A stretch of 64,000 nt of DNA, from assembly GCA_963788145.1 (NCBI GenBank), contig CAWBFQ010000003.1, positions 1,054,001 to 1,118,000 on the forward strand, written 5' to 3'. The position numbers and the translations under genes were made by a program. This document shows, piece after piece, positions 10,710-21,744 of the stretch (positions are counted from its first letter, which is position 1; each line of letters begins with the position of its first letter). Origin of the DNA: UTCFX2 sp963788145. Its GTDB lineage: Bacteria > Chloroflexota > Anaerolineae > Anaerolineales > UBA4823. Under the pieces are notes generated by a model that did no database searches, was not told where the DNA came from, and was given only the letters and a program-made list of their open reading frames with translations.

Positions 10710-11246
10710 TCATTCATTATTTTCATAATAGCTCATGATTCGTGAAAATTCTATATAGATATCCTTATCAATATCAAGGCAATCATATAGAATGATCAAA
10801 CCATAGCGCAGTAAATTTGAATCCCGGATAGGTTCCCAAGGAAATTTCCCACCATGAAAGAGATTGTTGCGAACAATTCCAATCGACCGGATCACCCAGC
10901 TAAAATCCGTTTCACCATTTCTCTTTTGATTTCTTCTCCATCCTAGATGATCACCCTCTTCGATCTGGATTTTCGGTGGATGGTGAAGGTAATATTGATA
11001 AGCCTGGGATAAATCGGCTCTTTTATTCGGATCGAAATCACTCTGCACTTTTTGCGAAAATTTGTCCCAATCCGGTTTCAAGTAACCGCGATCAGAATTC
11101 CGAAAGCCAACCTGTTTGAGTGCAAATTCGAACCGGCTGAACACTATGAAGAATTCAAAAATCAGATCAGCATCTTCTCGATTAATACATTGGCGCTGTA
11201 ATGGATTCTGAAGTCTAACGCTTTTAAAAGTATTGATTTCATTCAT
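10710..11246 (-). CDS. HEPN-like protein inside the type I RM operon
   Basis: An intact 179-residue reading frame between hsdS and hsdR. It starts MNEINTFKSVRLQN (ATG 11246; a second ATG at 11252) and overlaps the hsdS stop by about 8-14 bp, so the two are translationally coupled. Helical throughout. IVRNNLFHGG at residues 125-133 fits the HEPN RNase motif RX4-6H (R126, H131). FEFFIVFSRFEFALKQVG near residue 31 looks like the first HEPN helix. Base composition is more AT-rich than hsdM and hsdR. HEPN proteins often act as RNases in defence systems; that role here is inference. About 110 bp with no evident gene separates it from hsdR. Confidence 0.7.
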   Translation of the reverse strand: MNEINTFKSVRLQNPLQRQCINREDADLIFEFFIVFSRFEFALKQVGFRNSDRGYLKPDWDKFSQKVQSDFDPNKRADLSQAYQYYLHHPPKIQIEEGDHLGWRRNQKRNGETDFSWVIRSIGIVRNNLFHGGKFPWEPIRDSNLLRYGLIILYDCLDIDKDIYIEFSRIMSYYENNE

Positions 11247-12477
11247 GACCATTTTCCCCTGTATTGATCTCCATCTCGCTCACATCCAATTCCCCGCTGA
11301 CCAGTCTGGGAAGCAGCAGGTCGCGGGAATATTGAAGGATATAATTCTTACTTTGTAAAACTTTCATTAACTCAAACAGTGGGTTTGTCAAACCATTAAA
11401 TTGCATCATGATCTTTTCAGGTGGTTTTAACATTTCTAAATTCTTAATAATAATTTGATTGATATTTTGCTGCGCAGCTCCCTGCCCTAGATTAATAATT
11501 TTCTTTCGGTTTTCGAGAAGATAGGAATAAATATACACGTATCCAAAAAGGTCTTCATTTTGAAGAATTGCACAGCATGCTTGGTTGGTTGTTGCTGGAT
11601 GGGCTAAAATTCCTAATTTTCCTATGGTCGCACCATACATCGCTATAATGACTGTTCTCTTTGGGAACATTCTTGCTGAGACTATTCATTTAACCGAGTT
11701 CGGTAATTTTCTCATCGGTATTGAAAATAAAGCCATCATTTAGCTCCTAAGTTTGACCCAGTTGATAGAACCACCAAAGTAATTATCAACTTTTCGACTT
11801 GGGGTTCCCCCCGAGCTTGTTCTATAAAGGTCTTTTATGTGAATCACTTCCCACCCCTCCGGGATCAATCCCAACTCCGACTCCACCATGCGCACATCCT
11901 CATGCCCCGGAAAGCGGAAGTGGACGAACCACTCGCGGTAGATCGCCTGCGCCATCTGCTCCAGGATCTGGATGCGGCGGGTGTTGTTCTCGATCAGGTC
12001 GTCGTAGGCGGAGAGGATGGCGGCAATTTTGCGTTGGGTGGGAGGAGGAGGCGCAAGAATTTCTATCTCTCTTACGACTTTCAAGTCTGCTCTTTGACGA
12101 CCAGACGCACCAAACATACTTTTTTCAGCGGGTTTTCAATAAAATCAGAGGATAGCTAAATAGTAAATATATCCTGGATCTGGATATTCCTTCTGTTATT
12201 TCTGAAAACGAAGAATTCTGTAGAGCCAAAGCCTTTTTCGCCTTTTCCGATATACTGTGCAATCTTTCCATTCTCAAGGCAAGGAGTAATCCTTGCAAAT
12301 AATACATCTCCCTTCTGAAACCTTGAACCACCACCGGTGAATACTTTATTTCCCTCTGATGTTACATACCTTCTTCCAGGTGTAATATCCTCCATCATTA
12401 TACGAGAATATTCGTCTCCCTAATCAATTCTACTGGAGGGTTGATCATAACAAATTCAGAAAGCGGCATGATTAACA

Positions 12478-12478
<1 letters not shown>
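11239..12478 (-). CDS. hsdS: Type I restriction specificity subunit HsdS (frameshifted)
   Basis: Starts at ATG 12478, sharing its A with the TGA of hsdM (TGATG), with MPLSEFVMINPP soon after. The first target-recognition domain includes GGGSRFQKGDVLFARITPCLENGK and GSTEFFVF. The first conserved helix is LAPPPPTQRKIAAILSAYDDLIENNTRRI. The second domain includes LGLIPEGWEVIHIKDL, MYGATIGKLGI and TTNQACCAI. The C-terminal helix ends in SRDLLLPRLVSGELDVS. That order is standard for HsdS. Frame changes are needed near 12400, 12150, 11745 and 11690. The two variable domains set the bipartite DNA target, which cannot be read from sequence. Confidence 0.85.
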
Positions 12479-14068
<1,590 letters not shown>

Positions 14069-14158
14069 TCATGCTCCCCGTGGATAGATGATTTTGTCTA
14101 TACTATCCGCTTGTCAAGATGATTGTACCATTAACCAATATCGCCCTCCCCAGCTCAC

Positions 14159-15697
14159 CTACGGCTTCCCGATCTGATACAGATAAACCGACGACCCGGA
14201 ATAAACCTTTTTGTCCAACCTCACCCCGATCTGTTCCAGATTCTCCAGGTAGTAATTCTCTTCGTTCACTTTACACCAGTTGCAGTTCTGGGCGAACACG
14301 AACCATACCCGCTGGTTCTGCGCCAGTGAATCCAGGTCTTCTCGATACAGCTTCGGTTTTTTGCGGCTGGCAACGCCGATGCGCTGGCTGCTGTTCTCCA
14401 ACCCATAGAATGGGGCATAATAGCGGAAGGCCGGGATGGCGCCGTAATAGATATAGATCAGCTCGCCCTGGTAGTGCTGGCTCAGATAAGCCAGGGTCGG
14501 CTTGATCCCCACCGCCGTGGACGGCTGGCGCAGGTCGGCGACCACAACCTTCAGCGGGTGATAAAACAGGCTGATCACGATCGCGACCCACACCGCTACC
14601 GCAGCCGCTTTGTGAATTCTGCCCGTCAGCCTGAAGACCCGATCGATTCCTTCGCCCAGGATCAGAAAGAAAATCGGAACCAGGAATAAGATCAGCCGGT
14701 TGCCAAAAGGATATTTATGAAAGGCTGATGCTGCCAGCGCAGCCATCGCCGGCGCAAGCAGCATCAGCGCAAAGCGCCAATTGCGCCAAATGAGCGAGAT
14801 CAAGCCAATCCAGATGAGCAGGCTGCAGACCAGCGTGAATTGCAGCCCAAGCGGAAACTCGATCACGCTGCGGAAAGTCTGCCCAAGCCAGCTCCAGGTC
14901 TTCCAGATCTGCAGCGGCATAAAAGCCGAATCCCAGTAATCCGTCATCACCGGATCCACGGCGATGTGTCTCAGCGATAGGAAATAGTTGAGCAGGAAAT
15001 TGAAAAACGCGACCAGCGCGATCATCCCAACCCAAAACAAAGCTCGCCAATTCTTGCTCAGCAGGTGATCCAAACTCAAAGCTAGCAGAATCCCAAACAG
15101 CACAAACACGATCGCATGCGAAAACCAGATCGCAACCACACTCGCGCTCAATAGTTTGATGAAATCGGCGGGTTTCTGATCCGCTCCCAGGCATTTCGGC
15201 GCAAGATAGAGCAGCAATAAAGTAAAAAAAACATCGCCGATATACTGTTTGACGATATAAGAAAAGTACAGCAGCGAAAAAGTGATGCTGAACAATCCCA
15301 ACGCCACCCAGGCGCCTGGGGCTTGATTGTAAATTCTCGCCACGCGCGCCATCAAGATCAGACCGGCCAACCCAAAGAAAAGCGGCAGCAGCCTGAGCAG
15401 GATATCCCGGTTGCCAAGCAGGGTGATGATCGCTTTTTGCGAAAGCAGGAAGCCGTAAGGCGCGGCCTGGGAAGCATCCAGCGGTTTGAGCAGTTCCAAA
15501 AAGGTGTGATCGCGGATATTTAATACCAGCAATGCCTCATCGAAACTAAGTGAAGGGTTCTGCAGAAAGAGCCAAATTCTTAAGCCGAAACCGATCATCA
15601 AAATCACGATCAGGACGAGATCGGCAGGCGTTAACCCCAAAAAACGGAACGGCAGGGGGAGAAGGTTGGCTTCGGCGGGCGCTTTGGAATGATTCAT
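14159..15697 (-). CDS. GT-C family membrane glycosyltransferase-like protein (ArnT/PMT type)
   Basis: An intact protein of about 512 residues from MNHSKAPAEANLLPL (15697; the open frame extends to 15796). It has 10-11 hydrophobic segments. Just after the first membrane helix is NPSLSFDEALLVLNIRDH, the Asp-Glu loop typical of GT39/ArnT-like transferases that use polyprenyl-phosphate sugars. A soluble C-terminal domain follows (YQGELIYIYYGAIPAFRYYAP, then QNCNWCKVNEENYYL). It stands alone on the minus strand, downstream of hsdM on the map but transcribed toward it. Acceptor and sugar are unknown. Confidence 0.75.
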   Translation of the reverse strand: MNHSKAPAEANLLPLPFRFLGLTPADLVLIVILMIGFGLRIWLFLQNPSLSFDEALLVLNIRDHTFLELLKPLDASQAAPYGFLLSQKAIITLLGNRDILLRLLPLFFGLAGLILMARVARIYNQAPGAWVALGLFSITFSLLYFSYIVKQYIGDVFFTLLLLYLAPKCLGADQKPADFIKLLSASVVAIWFSHAIVFVLFGILLALSLDHLLSKNWRALFWVGMIALVAFFNFLLNYFLSLRHIAVDPVMTDYWDSAFMPLQIWKTWSWLGQTFRSVIEFPLGLQFTLVCSLLIWIGLISLIWRNWRFALMLLAPAMAALAASAFHKYPFGNRLILFLVPIFFLILGEGIDRVFRLTGRIHKAAAVAVWVAIVISLFYHPLKVVVADLRQPSTAVGIKPTLAYLSQHYQGELIYIYYGAIPAFRYYAPFYGLENSSQRIGVASRKKPKLYREDLDSLAQNQRVWFVFAQNCNWCKVNEENYYLENLEQIGVRLDKKVYSGSSVYLYQIGKP

Positions 15698-15821
15698 AGC
15701 TAATTTCGGCAGGATTCTGCGCCCTATTTTACCCCAAGATTTAGCCCGCGGCTCGTCGGTTCTTGCAGCGAGATTGGGCGGGATTTCGAGCTTCAATTTT
15801 CAAAACAGTGATTTTCATCAC

Positions 15822-15849
15822 TTGACGAATCGCATGAACTTGTTATATT
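15822..15849 (+). promoter_or_regulatory. Sigma70-like promoter for the secreted repeat protein
   Basis: TTGACG (15822-15827), 16 bp, TATATT (15844-15849), about 80 bp before the ATG at 15931. A ribosome site, GGCAGAGGAG, precedes that ATG. Confidence 0.6.
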
Positions 15850-15930
15850 GAAATTCAATCGACCCGCATCCAGCCTCTAATCACGGCGCGGTTCCATCCA
15901 TCGATTCATCTAAGGCAGAGGAGAAAAAAT

Positions 15931-17053
15931 ATGAAGCGGATCATTTGGGTTTTCGCAGCGAGTTCTGGCTGCAATCTGTCTGGCAGCCATGCTGCTGGCG
16001 TCGTTTACTCATCCAACCATGGCCCAGCCCCTCGATGAACACACCTATTACTATCCGTTGATGGTTCATAACTGGCCGGCGGCTGGTTGGGCGGTGGGCG
16101 ACAACCTGGACGGCTACGGCTCGATCATCCACACCCTCGACAGCGGCCAAACCTGGACGCGCCAGGGTACGCCAGCCGAAATCCCGAACGTACCCTTGAT
16201 CGGTCTGTATGCGATCGACCGCCAGAACGCCTGGGTGGTCGGCGGACTATCCGCCGGGACCAATCCCGACGGCTATGGCGTGATCCTGCGCACTCGCGAC
16301 GGCGGCGGAACCTGGCAGCGGCAGGGCTCGCCGGCCCAGGTCCCGGATGTGGCCCTGCTCGGCGTGTACGCGCTGGATGGGGACGCCGCCTGGGTTGTCG
16401 GGCTGAATGGGGTCATCCTGCACACCAGCGACGGCGGCTTGAACTGGACCCGCCAGGGACAGGCGACCGTCCCGGCGGTAATGCTGCAAGGAATCTATGC
16501 CAGCGACGCGGATCACGTCTGGGTGGCGGGCGACGCCGAAGCGGACACGATCGGGACGGTTGCACGCACAACCGACGGCGGCGATACCTGGGTCCAGGTT
16601 CCCTATACCTTGACCAGAACGCCCGGCGAAACCGGGCTGATCATGACGCATGGCGTGGACGAGGACACGGTCTGGGTGGTTGGGCCGGGACAGGTATCCA
16701 TGACCGATGATGGCGGCCTCACCTGGGTCGATCAGTGGAACAGCGACATCGGCGGTTTCCATGTGAACGGCGTTTTTGCGCTCAATCGGGAATGGATCTG
16801 GCTGGCGCGCGATTACGGCCAGGTCTACCTCTCAACCAACGGCGGCGCCGATTTCACAATGCAGCCTGTCCCCTCAAGATCGGAAGTGATGCGCATCAGC
16901 GCCCTCGACAAAGACAATGCCTGGGCTGTCACCACGGATGTGTTCATGCCGTTTGGCGGCGAAATGCTGGCGACCATCGACGGAGGCCAGCATTGGTTCA
17001 CCCAGACCATCCCGATCGACGTCGGCTGGAGTTGGGTGTCGTTCGCCCCTTAG
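15931..17053 (+). CDS. Secreted Ycf48/BNR-repeat beta-propeller protein (frameshift in signal peptide)
   Basis: ATG 15931 follows a strong ribosome site. The first codons read MKRIIWV. Removing one T from the TTTT near 15952 joins them to a signal sequence (LAAICLAAMLLASF). The mature protein starts near QPLDEHTYYYPLMVHNWP. Six or more repeats of the form GWAVGDNxxGxGxILHTxDGGxTWxRQG follow, for example AWVVGLNGVILHTSDGGLNW, which is the Ycf48/BNR (Asp-box) propeller pattern. It ends in GWSWVSFAP. The likely location is outside the membrane. Function is unknown; YYYPLMVHN near the N-terminus resembles the YLPLVM motif of other exported proteins here. Confidence 0.75.
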
Positions 17054-17077
17054 GCGCGCGGTTGTTATCGTAAAGCC

Positions 17078-17752
17078 TTACCAGATATACGGGATCAAGC
17101 GCCAGCGCACTCTTTGAGTGTATTCACGATAGCCCGCCAGCTCTCTCGTCAGCACCTGCTCCTCGTTGATCGTGCGCGCTATCAGGATCGGGATGATCGC
17201 CAGGGCCGGGATGACCGCCCAATACGAGCCGAGCGCCAGCGGCGAGGCCAGGTACATCAGCAGCACGCCGATGTACATCGGGTGGCGCACCAGGGCGTAT
17301 GGGCCGCTGTCGATCACCCGCTGCTGCTCGTCCACCTCTACCACGCGCGAGGCGTAGCGGTTCTCCCGAAACACGGCTACGGTCACCATATAGCCCAAAA
17401 AGACCAGCCCGTTCGCCGCCAGCGCCAGCCAGACCGGGACATAGCTCCAGCCCCAGCGTTGATCCAGCCCGGGCAAGATGAACGCGAGCATGAAGTAGGT
17501 AAACGTGAACAGAATGATCTTCTTTTGGGCGGGTTCGCGCTCCTTCATGTGCATCCGGCGCTCGAGCAGATCGGGTTGATTTTTGAGCATCCAGCGGATC
17601 ACAAAAGCCATCGGGATGAACAACACGCCCAGATAAACCCAGGCCTGCCAGTAATCGAGCGTCCCGGCGGGCAGAAAGAGAATCAGCACCAGCGCCGGAA
17701 ACGCCATGGCTATACGCAAATAAACTTGCCTGCTTAAGGATTGAGATGACAT
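17078..17752 (-). CDS. Isoprenylcysteine carboxyl methyltransferase (ICMT)-like membrane protein
   Basis: 224 residues from MSSQSLSRQVYLRI, with GGGAGTG about 8 nt upstream. About five membrane helices. The C-terminal block NRYASRVVEVDEQQRVIDSGPYALVRHPMYIGVLLMYL carries the ICMT/PEMT signature RHPxY, and NEEQVLTRELAGYREYTQRVRWRLIPYIW is the typical family end. Bacterial relatives methylate small molecules or lipids using SAM; the substrate is unknown. It is convergent with the upstream propeller gene, leaving 24 bp between stops. Confidence 0.85.
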   Translation of the reverse strand: MSSQSLSRQVYLRIAMAFPALVLILFLPAGTLDYWQAWVYLGVLFIPMAFVIRWMLKNQPDLLERRMHMKEREPAQKKIILFTFTYFMLAFILPGLDQRWGWSYVPVWLALAANGLVFLGYMVTVAVFRENRYASRVVEVDEQQRVIDSGPYALVRHPMYIGVLLMYLASPLALGSYWAVIPALAIIPILIARTINEEQVLTRELAGYREYTQRVRWRLIPYIW

Positions 17753-17824
17753 TTGATTCACTCCCAATCCCATTATACAATACCAACATCACCGGTCAAG
17801 CCAAACTCATTCAAGGGTCCACTA

Positions 17825-18137
17825 ACCACGAAACACACCAAATACACGAAAATAGAGCCTTTGATTTCGTGTGGTTCGTGTTTTTCGTGGTAAAGAGAGA
17901 TGCTTCATTAACCACGAAACACACCAAATACACGAAAAATAAAGCCTTCGATTTCGTGTGGTTCGTGTTTTTCGTGGTGAGAATTTTTTTTCCTTTCGTG
18001 TGGTTCGTGTTTTTCGTGGTGAGAATTTTTTTCCTTTCGTGTGGTTCGTGTTTTTCGTGGTAAAGAGAGATGCTTCATTAATCACGAAACACACCAAATA
18101 CACGAAGAATAAGCTTATAATTTCGTGTGGTTTGTGA
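17825..18137. repeat. Cluster of inverted and tandem 27-bp repeats before the GxxExxY gene
   Basis: The unit ACCACGAAACACACCAAATA plus CACGAA occurs at 17825, 17911 and 18081. Its near-complement TTTCGTGTGGTTCGTGTTTT plus TCGTGG occurs at 17865, 17952, 17994, 18035 and (short) 18121. A 41-42-bp block is tandemly doubled between about 17970 and 18052. The segment TAAAGAGAGATGCTTCATTA is present at 17891 and 18061. Opposite copies can pair into long hairpins. Such repeats commonly flank GxxExxY genes in bacterial genomes. Confidence 0.85.
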
Positions 18138-18159
18138 TAAAAAAAGAAGGGATCATCCA

Positions 18160-18547
18160 ATGGCTGAACTAAAAGAGATTTTATACCGCGATGAATGCTA
18201 CGCGATTCAGGGCGCAGTCTATGAAGTGTACCGTGAAATGGGCTGCGGATTTCTAGAAGCCGTCTACCAGGAATGCCTTGAGCGCGAGTTCCGCAGAGTT
18301 GGCCTTCCCTTCAAAAGCCAGGTGGAATTACTCCTCACTTACAAAGGCGAGACCTTACACCAAACCTACCGACCCGATTTCATCTGCTACGACGCCATAA
18401 TCCTCGAGATCAAGGCGGTCAAAGAATTGACCTCCATCGACCGCGCCCAATTGATCAACTACCTCGAAAGCCTCAAAACTGCGCCTGGGACTGCTGATCA
18501 GCTTCGGCCACTATCCCAAAGCCGCCATCGAGCGGATCATCCTCTAA
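18160..18547 (+). CDS. GxxExxY protein (one frameshift)
   Basis: Starts MAELKEILYRDECYAIQGAVYEVYREMGCGFLEAVYQECLE. The GCGFLEAVYQ segment is the name-giving motif. The core includes TYRPDFICYDAIILEIKAV, a PD-(D/E)xK-like D...ExK arrangement. The frame breaks near 18480. Removing one A from AAAA continues it as LRLGLLISFGHYPKAAIERIIL to TAA 18545-18547, the family's normal end. At about 129 residues its length is typical. The family is thought to be nuclease-like and is often embedded in repeat clusters like the one just upstream. Its role is not known. Confidence 0.85.
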
Positions 18548-18600
18548 ACCCATTCCTCCGACGGCGGCGCGTTATTGATCCAACTTTCGTAGCGTCCTGC

Positions 18601-19801
18601 TCAGCGCACCTTCACCATCCAGCCGCTCGCAAAACCGAGCAGGCAGAACGGGATCATCAGATAGCCCGCGCTGGCCCAACCCAGCCGCTCGACCAATCCC
18701 CCAAACAAGATCGGGCCGACTAACTGACCCAGGTTCTGCCCCACCAGGATCACCGCCAGCCCAAACCCGGCCCACTGCGGGCGGCGCATCACCTCCGGGG
18801 CGGCCGAGAACACCGCGGTGGGGATTGCGCCTGCGATCAACCCCTGCATCGCCATGTAAAACACGATCCACCCGCCGGTCAGGCGAAAAGGGAAAAGGAA
18901 TAACACCGCGACCCCCAAAAAGGGGAGCGAAAAGACCAGCCGCCGAGACCCGATCCGGTCGGAGAGCCAGCCAGCCGCCGGGGCTGAAAACAGGATCACC
19001 AGGCTGTTCACGCTGGAAACCAGGGCAGCCTGCGAGAGCGGCATCGCCACGCGCCTCATGCAGAAAGGTCGGAAAATATGTGGCGAACCCGACGAAGATC
19101 AGGTTGAAGCAGGCGAATGTGAGCGCTAACAGCCAGATATTCCGATTGGAGATCGCTTTGAGGATGTTTTGATCGTGTGGATCGGCCAGGCCGGGCTGCC
19201 TCAGGGCAGGCGGCTGACGCATGAACAGCGCATAGATCACCCCCGCCAGCAACGCATACCCGGCGCCCACCCACCAGACCATCTGCCACCCGTTGGCTGC
19301 CGCCAAAGCCGGGGCAAAAAGATACATCACCAATGTGCCCACCGGGACCCAGGTAGCCCACAGACCCATCGGCGCGCCCTGGCGGTCCGGCGGAAACCAC
19401 ATTGCGATCGCCGCCGGAGCGGTCACCCCGATCAGCCCGATCCCGATCCCTTCGATCACCCGGCTGAGCAGCAGTTGATTGAAGCTGGACGCATTCGCCC
19501 CCGCCGCCGCGCCCAGCCCGATGCAGCCCAGGGCGATCAGGCCGGTGAGTTTCAAACCCAGGCGCTGCAGGATAACCCCGGCGGGCAGCGCCAGCAGCAA
19601 TCCCACCAGGGCCATCGACGACATCAAAAACCCGGCTTGAGCCAGGTCGATGTTCAGGCTGGTCAATAAAAGCGGCATGATCGGCGGGACTTTAAACTGG
19701 TTGAACGGCGCCGCGACGCTGGCCAGATACGCAACCGCCAGGATCACCCAGGCGTAGGGTAAAACGGATGAGATCGGTGGTCGTTTCGAAACTGTGCTCA
19801 T
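18601..19801 (-). CDS. MFS transporter (one frameshift)
   Basis: Starts MSTVSKRPPISSVLPYAWV and runs through 12 predicted membrane segments in two sixes. The first half has RVIEGIGIGLIGVTAPAAIAMWFPPDRQG, a typical MFS loop. The frame shifts near 19058 to SQAALVSSVNSLVILFSAPAAGWLSDRIGSRR, motif A of the second half, and ends GFASGWMVKVR at 18601. It resembles the CynX/NimT-like group of anion or drug transporters; substrate unknown. Its ATG overlaps the stop of the M3 peptidase by 4 bp (ATGA), so the two genes form an operon and a peptide-derived substrate is conceivable. Confidence 0.85.
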
Positions 19802-21582
19802 GCCGGGATCCTCATATAGCGTTCTACCCGCTCAGCCATCACAGCCAGCCCTTGCTCCCAAAAAGCGGTCGAGCGGATGTCAATGCCAAAGCGAGCCGCC
19901 AGTTCTGCTGCGGGCGCTTCGCCGGTCGAGGCGAGCAGATTAACGTAATCCGGGATGAAGGCCGCCCCGCGCTGTTGATAGATGGCGTATAACCCCATCG
20001 CAAACAGCAGCCCAAAGGCATAAGGGAAATTATAGAACGATAGACCGAGCATGTAATAATGCGGCTTCCAGGTCCACATATACGGGTGCAGGTAGCGCTC
20101 ATCCAGCCCATCGCCGTAGGTCTGGCGCTGAGCATCCAGCATGATCTGGCAAAAATCGTCCGCCGAAAGCTCAGACTGCCCGCGCCGCTCGAAGACCTGC
20201 TGCTCGAACAAAAAGCGCGAATAAATATCCACAATCACCTGAGCGTCGCCGATCAGCATGGTCTCCAGGATGGCGAGAGCCTGCCCCGGGTTGGAGGCTC
20301 GCTCCAGGGCGGCCTCCATCACGATCGTCTCGCACATGGTCGAGGCGGTCTCGGCCAGCGTCATCGGGGTGCGGCGCTGCAGTTCGGTCTTATTCGCCTG
20401 GAAGGCGCACTGATTGTGAAAGGCGTGCCCCAGTTCGTGGGCGATGGTGGAGACCTGGTCGAGCGAGCCGTCGAAATTGCTCAGGATGCGCGATTGTTTG
20501 ACCGAGGCGAGCGCCATGCAGAAAGCCCCGCCGCGCTTACCGGGGCGCTGCTCCACGTCCAGCCAGTTCTGGTCGAACGCGCCCTGGGCAAACGCGGCCA
20601 GGTCGGGCGAAAATGCGCCGAAATTATCCAGCACGAACTGGCGCGCCTCCGGGTAGGTGAAGCTCATCTGGACGGCGCTGGTGGGGGCGAAAAGGTCCCA
20701 CCAGGGCAGGCGCTCCTTGCCCAGCCGGGCAGCCTTAGCCTGGAAGTAGCGCCGGAAGACCGGGAAAGCAGCCTGCATCGCGCTGAGCATAGCCTCCAGC
20801 GTGGCCCGGTCGATGCGGGCGTCGTCCAGGGCGGTGTCGAGCGATTCGGCCCGCCCGCGCCGCCGGTCGAGCGTGTGGACTGCGCCTTTGACCCCGTTCA
20901 GACAGGCTGCCAGCGGCTCACGCGCCGCGGCCAGGGCGGCCAGCTCGGCCTGGTAGGCGCGCTGGCGCACGCTCTCGTCCGGGTGGGCGTGCAGATTGAT
21001 CAGGGCCGGCAGCGGCAGCTTTTGGACCACCCCGTCCAGCTCGAATTCGACCACGATCTGCGAAGTGACCACGCCCTGCAGTTTGCTCCAGGCGTTGCCG
21101 CCGCTCAGGTTCAGCTCGGCAGCCAGGTTCTCCTCCGCTTCGCTCATCAGGAAGCGGGCCTGCTCGGCGGTCTCGCGCAGCGCAAAAGCGTGCGCGGCCG
21201 CAAGCGGCTCGGCTGCGATCAATTCTTCCAGCACACCGCTCAAACCGCCGATCCAGGCTTTGAAGCGAACTGCGATCTGCAGCAGCGGCAGGCGTGCATT
21301 CTCGAATTCAGATTGGGCCTTGGCAGCGAGGGTGTCGCGCGAATCGGTAGTGACAAACGAATGGATATACGAGCGCAGAGTCGATTCGAGGGCGTAGACC
21401 CGGTTGAAGCGCTCCAGCATCTCGGCCAGCAGCGTTGAGCCGCCATCGAGCGGCTGCTGATCGAACAGCTCGCGCAGCTCCTGGATCTGGCGGCGGTAAT
21501 CGGAAAATGCGGATTGGAATTCAGATGAGGATAAGGAGGGGTAGATCGTGGTCAGGTCCCAGTGGGGAAGAGAGGCGGTCAT
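19798..21582 (-). CDS. M3 family oligoendopeptidase (PepF-like)
   Basis: Intact, about 594 residues from MTASLPHWDLTTIYPSL at ATG 21582, a typical PepF N-terminus. The zinc site is STIAHELGHAFHNQ (HExxH) with the downstream glutamate in TASTMCETIVME. The C-terminal PHYYMLGLSFYNFPYAFGLLF contains the substrate-binding Tyr residues of the M3B group. These cytosolic metallopeptidases cleave short oligopeptides. The open frame continues upstream to 21927 but that part lacks family similarity. First gene of a two-gene unit with the MFS transporter. Confidence 0.92.
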   Translation of the reverse strand: MTASLPHWDLTTIYPSLSSSEFQSAFSDYRRQIQELRELFDQQPLDGGSTLLAEMLERFNRVYALESTLRSYIHSFVTTDSRDTLAAKAQSEFENARLPLLQIAVRFKAWIGGLSGVLEELIAAEPLAAAHAFALRETAEQARFLMSEAEENLAAELNLSGGNAWSKLQGVVTSQIVVEFELDGVVQKLPLPALINLHAHPDESVRQRAYQAELAALAAAREPLAACLNGVKGAVHTLDRRRGRAESLDTALDDARIDRATLEAMLSAMQAAFPVFRRYFQAKAARLGKERLPWWDLFAPTSAVQMSFTYPEARQFVLDNFGAFSPDLAAFAQGAFDQNWLDVEQRPGKRGGAFCMALASVKQSRILSNFDGSLDQVSTIAHELGHAFHNQCAFQANKTELQRRTPMTLAETASTMCETIVMEAALERASNPGQALAILETMLIGDAQVIVDIYSRFLFEQQVFERRGQSELSADDFCQIMLDAQRQTYGDGLDERYLHPYMWTWKPHYYMLGLSFYNFPYAFGLLFAMGLYAIYQQRGAAFIPDYVNLLASTGEAPAAELAARFGIDIRSTAFWEQGLAVMAERVERYMRIPA

Positions 21583-21744
21583 GGTTGCTCCAGAAGGAAG
21601 GATGGGATTCTGGCCTATTATAGCAGGTGTAGGATCGGTCGGAGACGCGATCGTGATCGTTCCAAAGCTGGTAAAAGCGTGGTTAAATGGTTGTGAGGCA
21701 GTCGGACAACCGCCCCACAACCCACGAACAAAGAGGCACACTGA

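Noticed and set aside
17825..18137. Possible CRISPR array
   Set aside because: Repeats occur in both orientations with unequal spacing and no unique spacers; they match the known GxxExxY-associated repeats.
20059..21438. 459-codon open frame on the plus strand
   Set aside because: It is exactly antisense to the intact M3 peptidase gene, and its protein is low-complexity in Arg, Gly and Gln as expected from GC-rich shadow frames.
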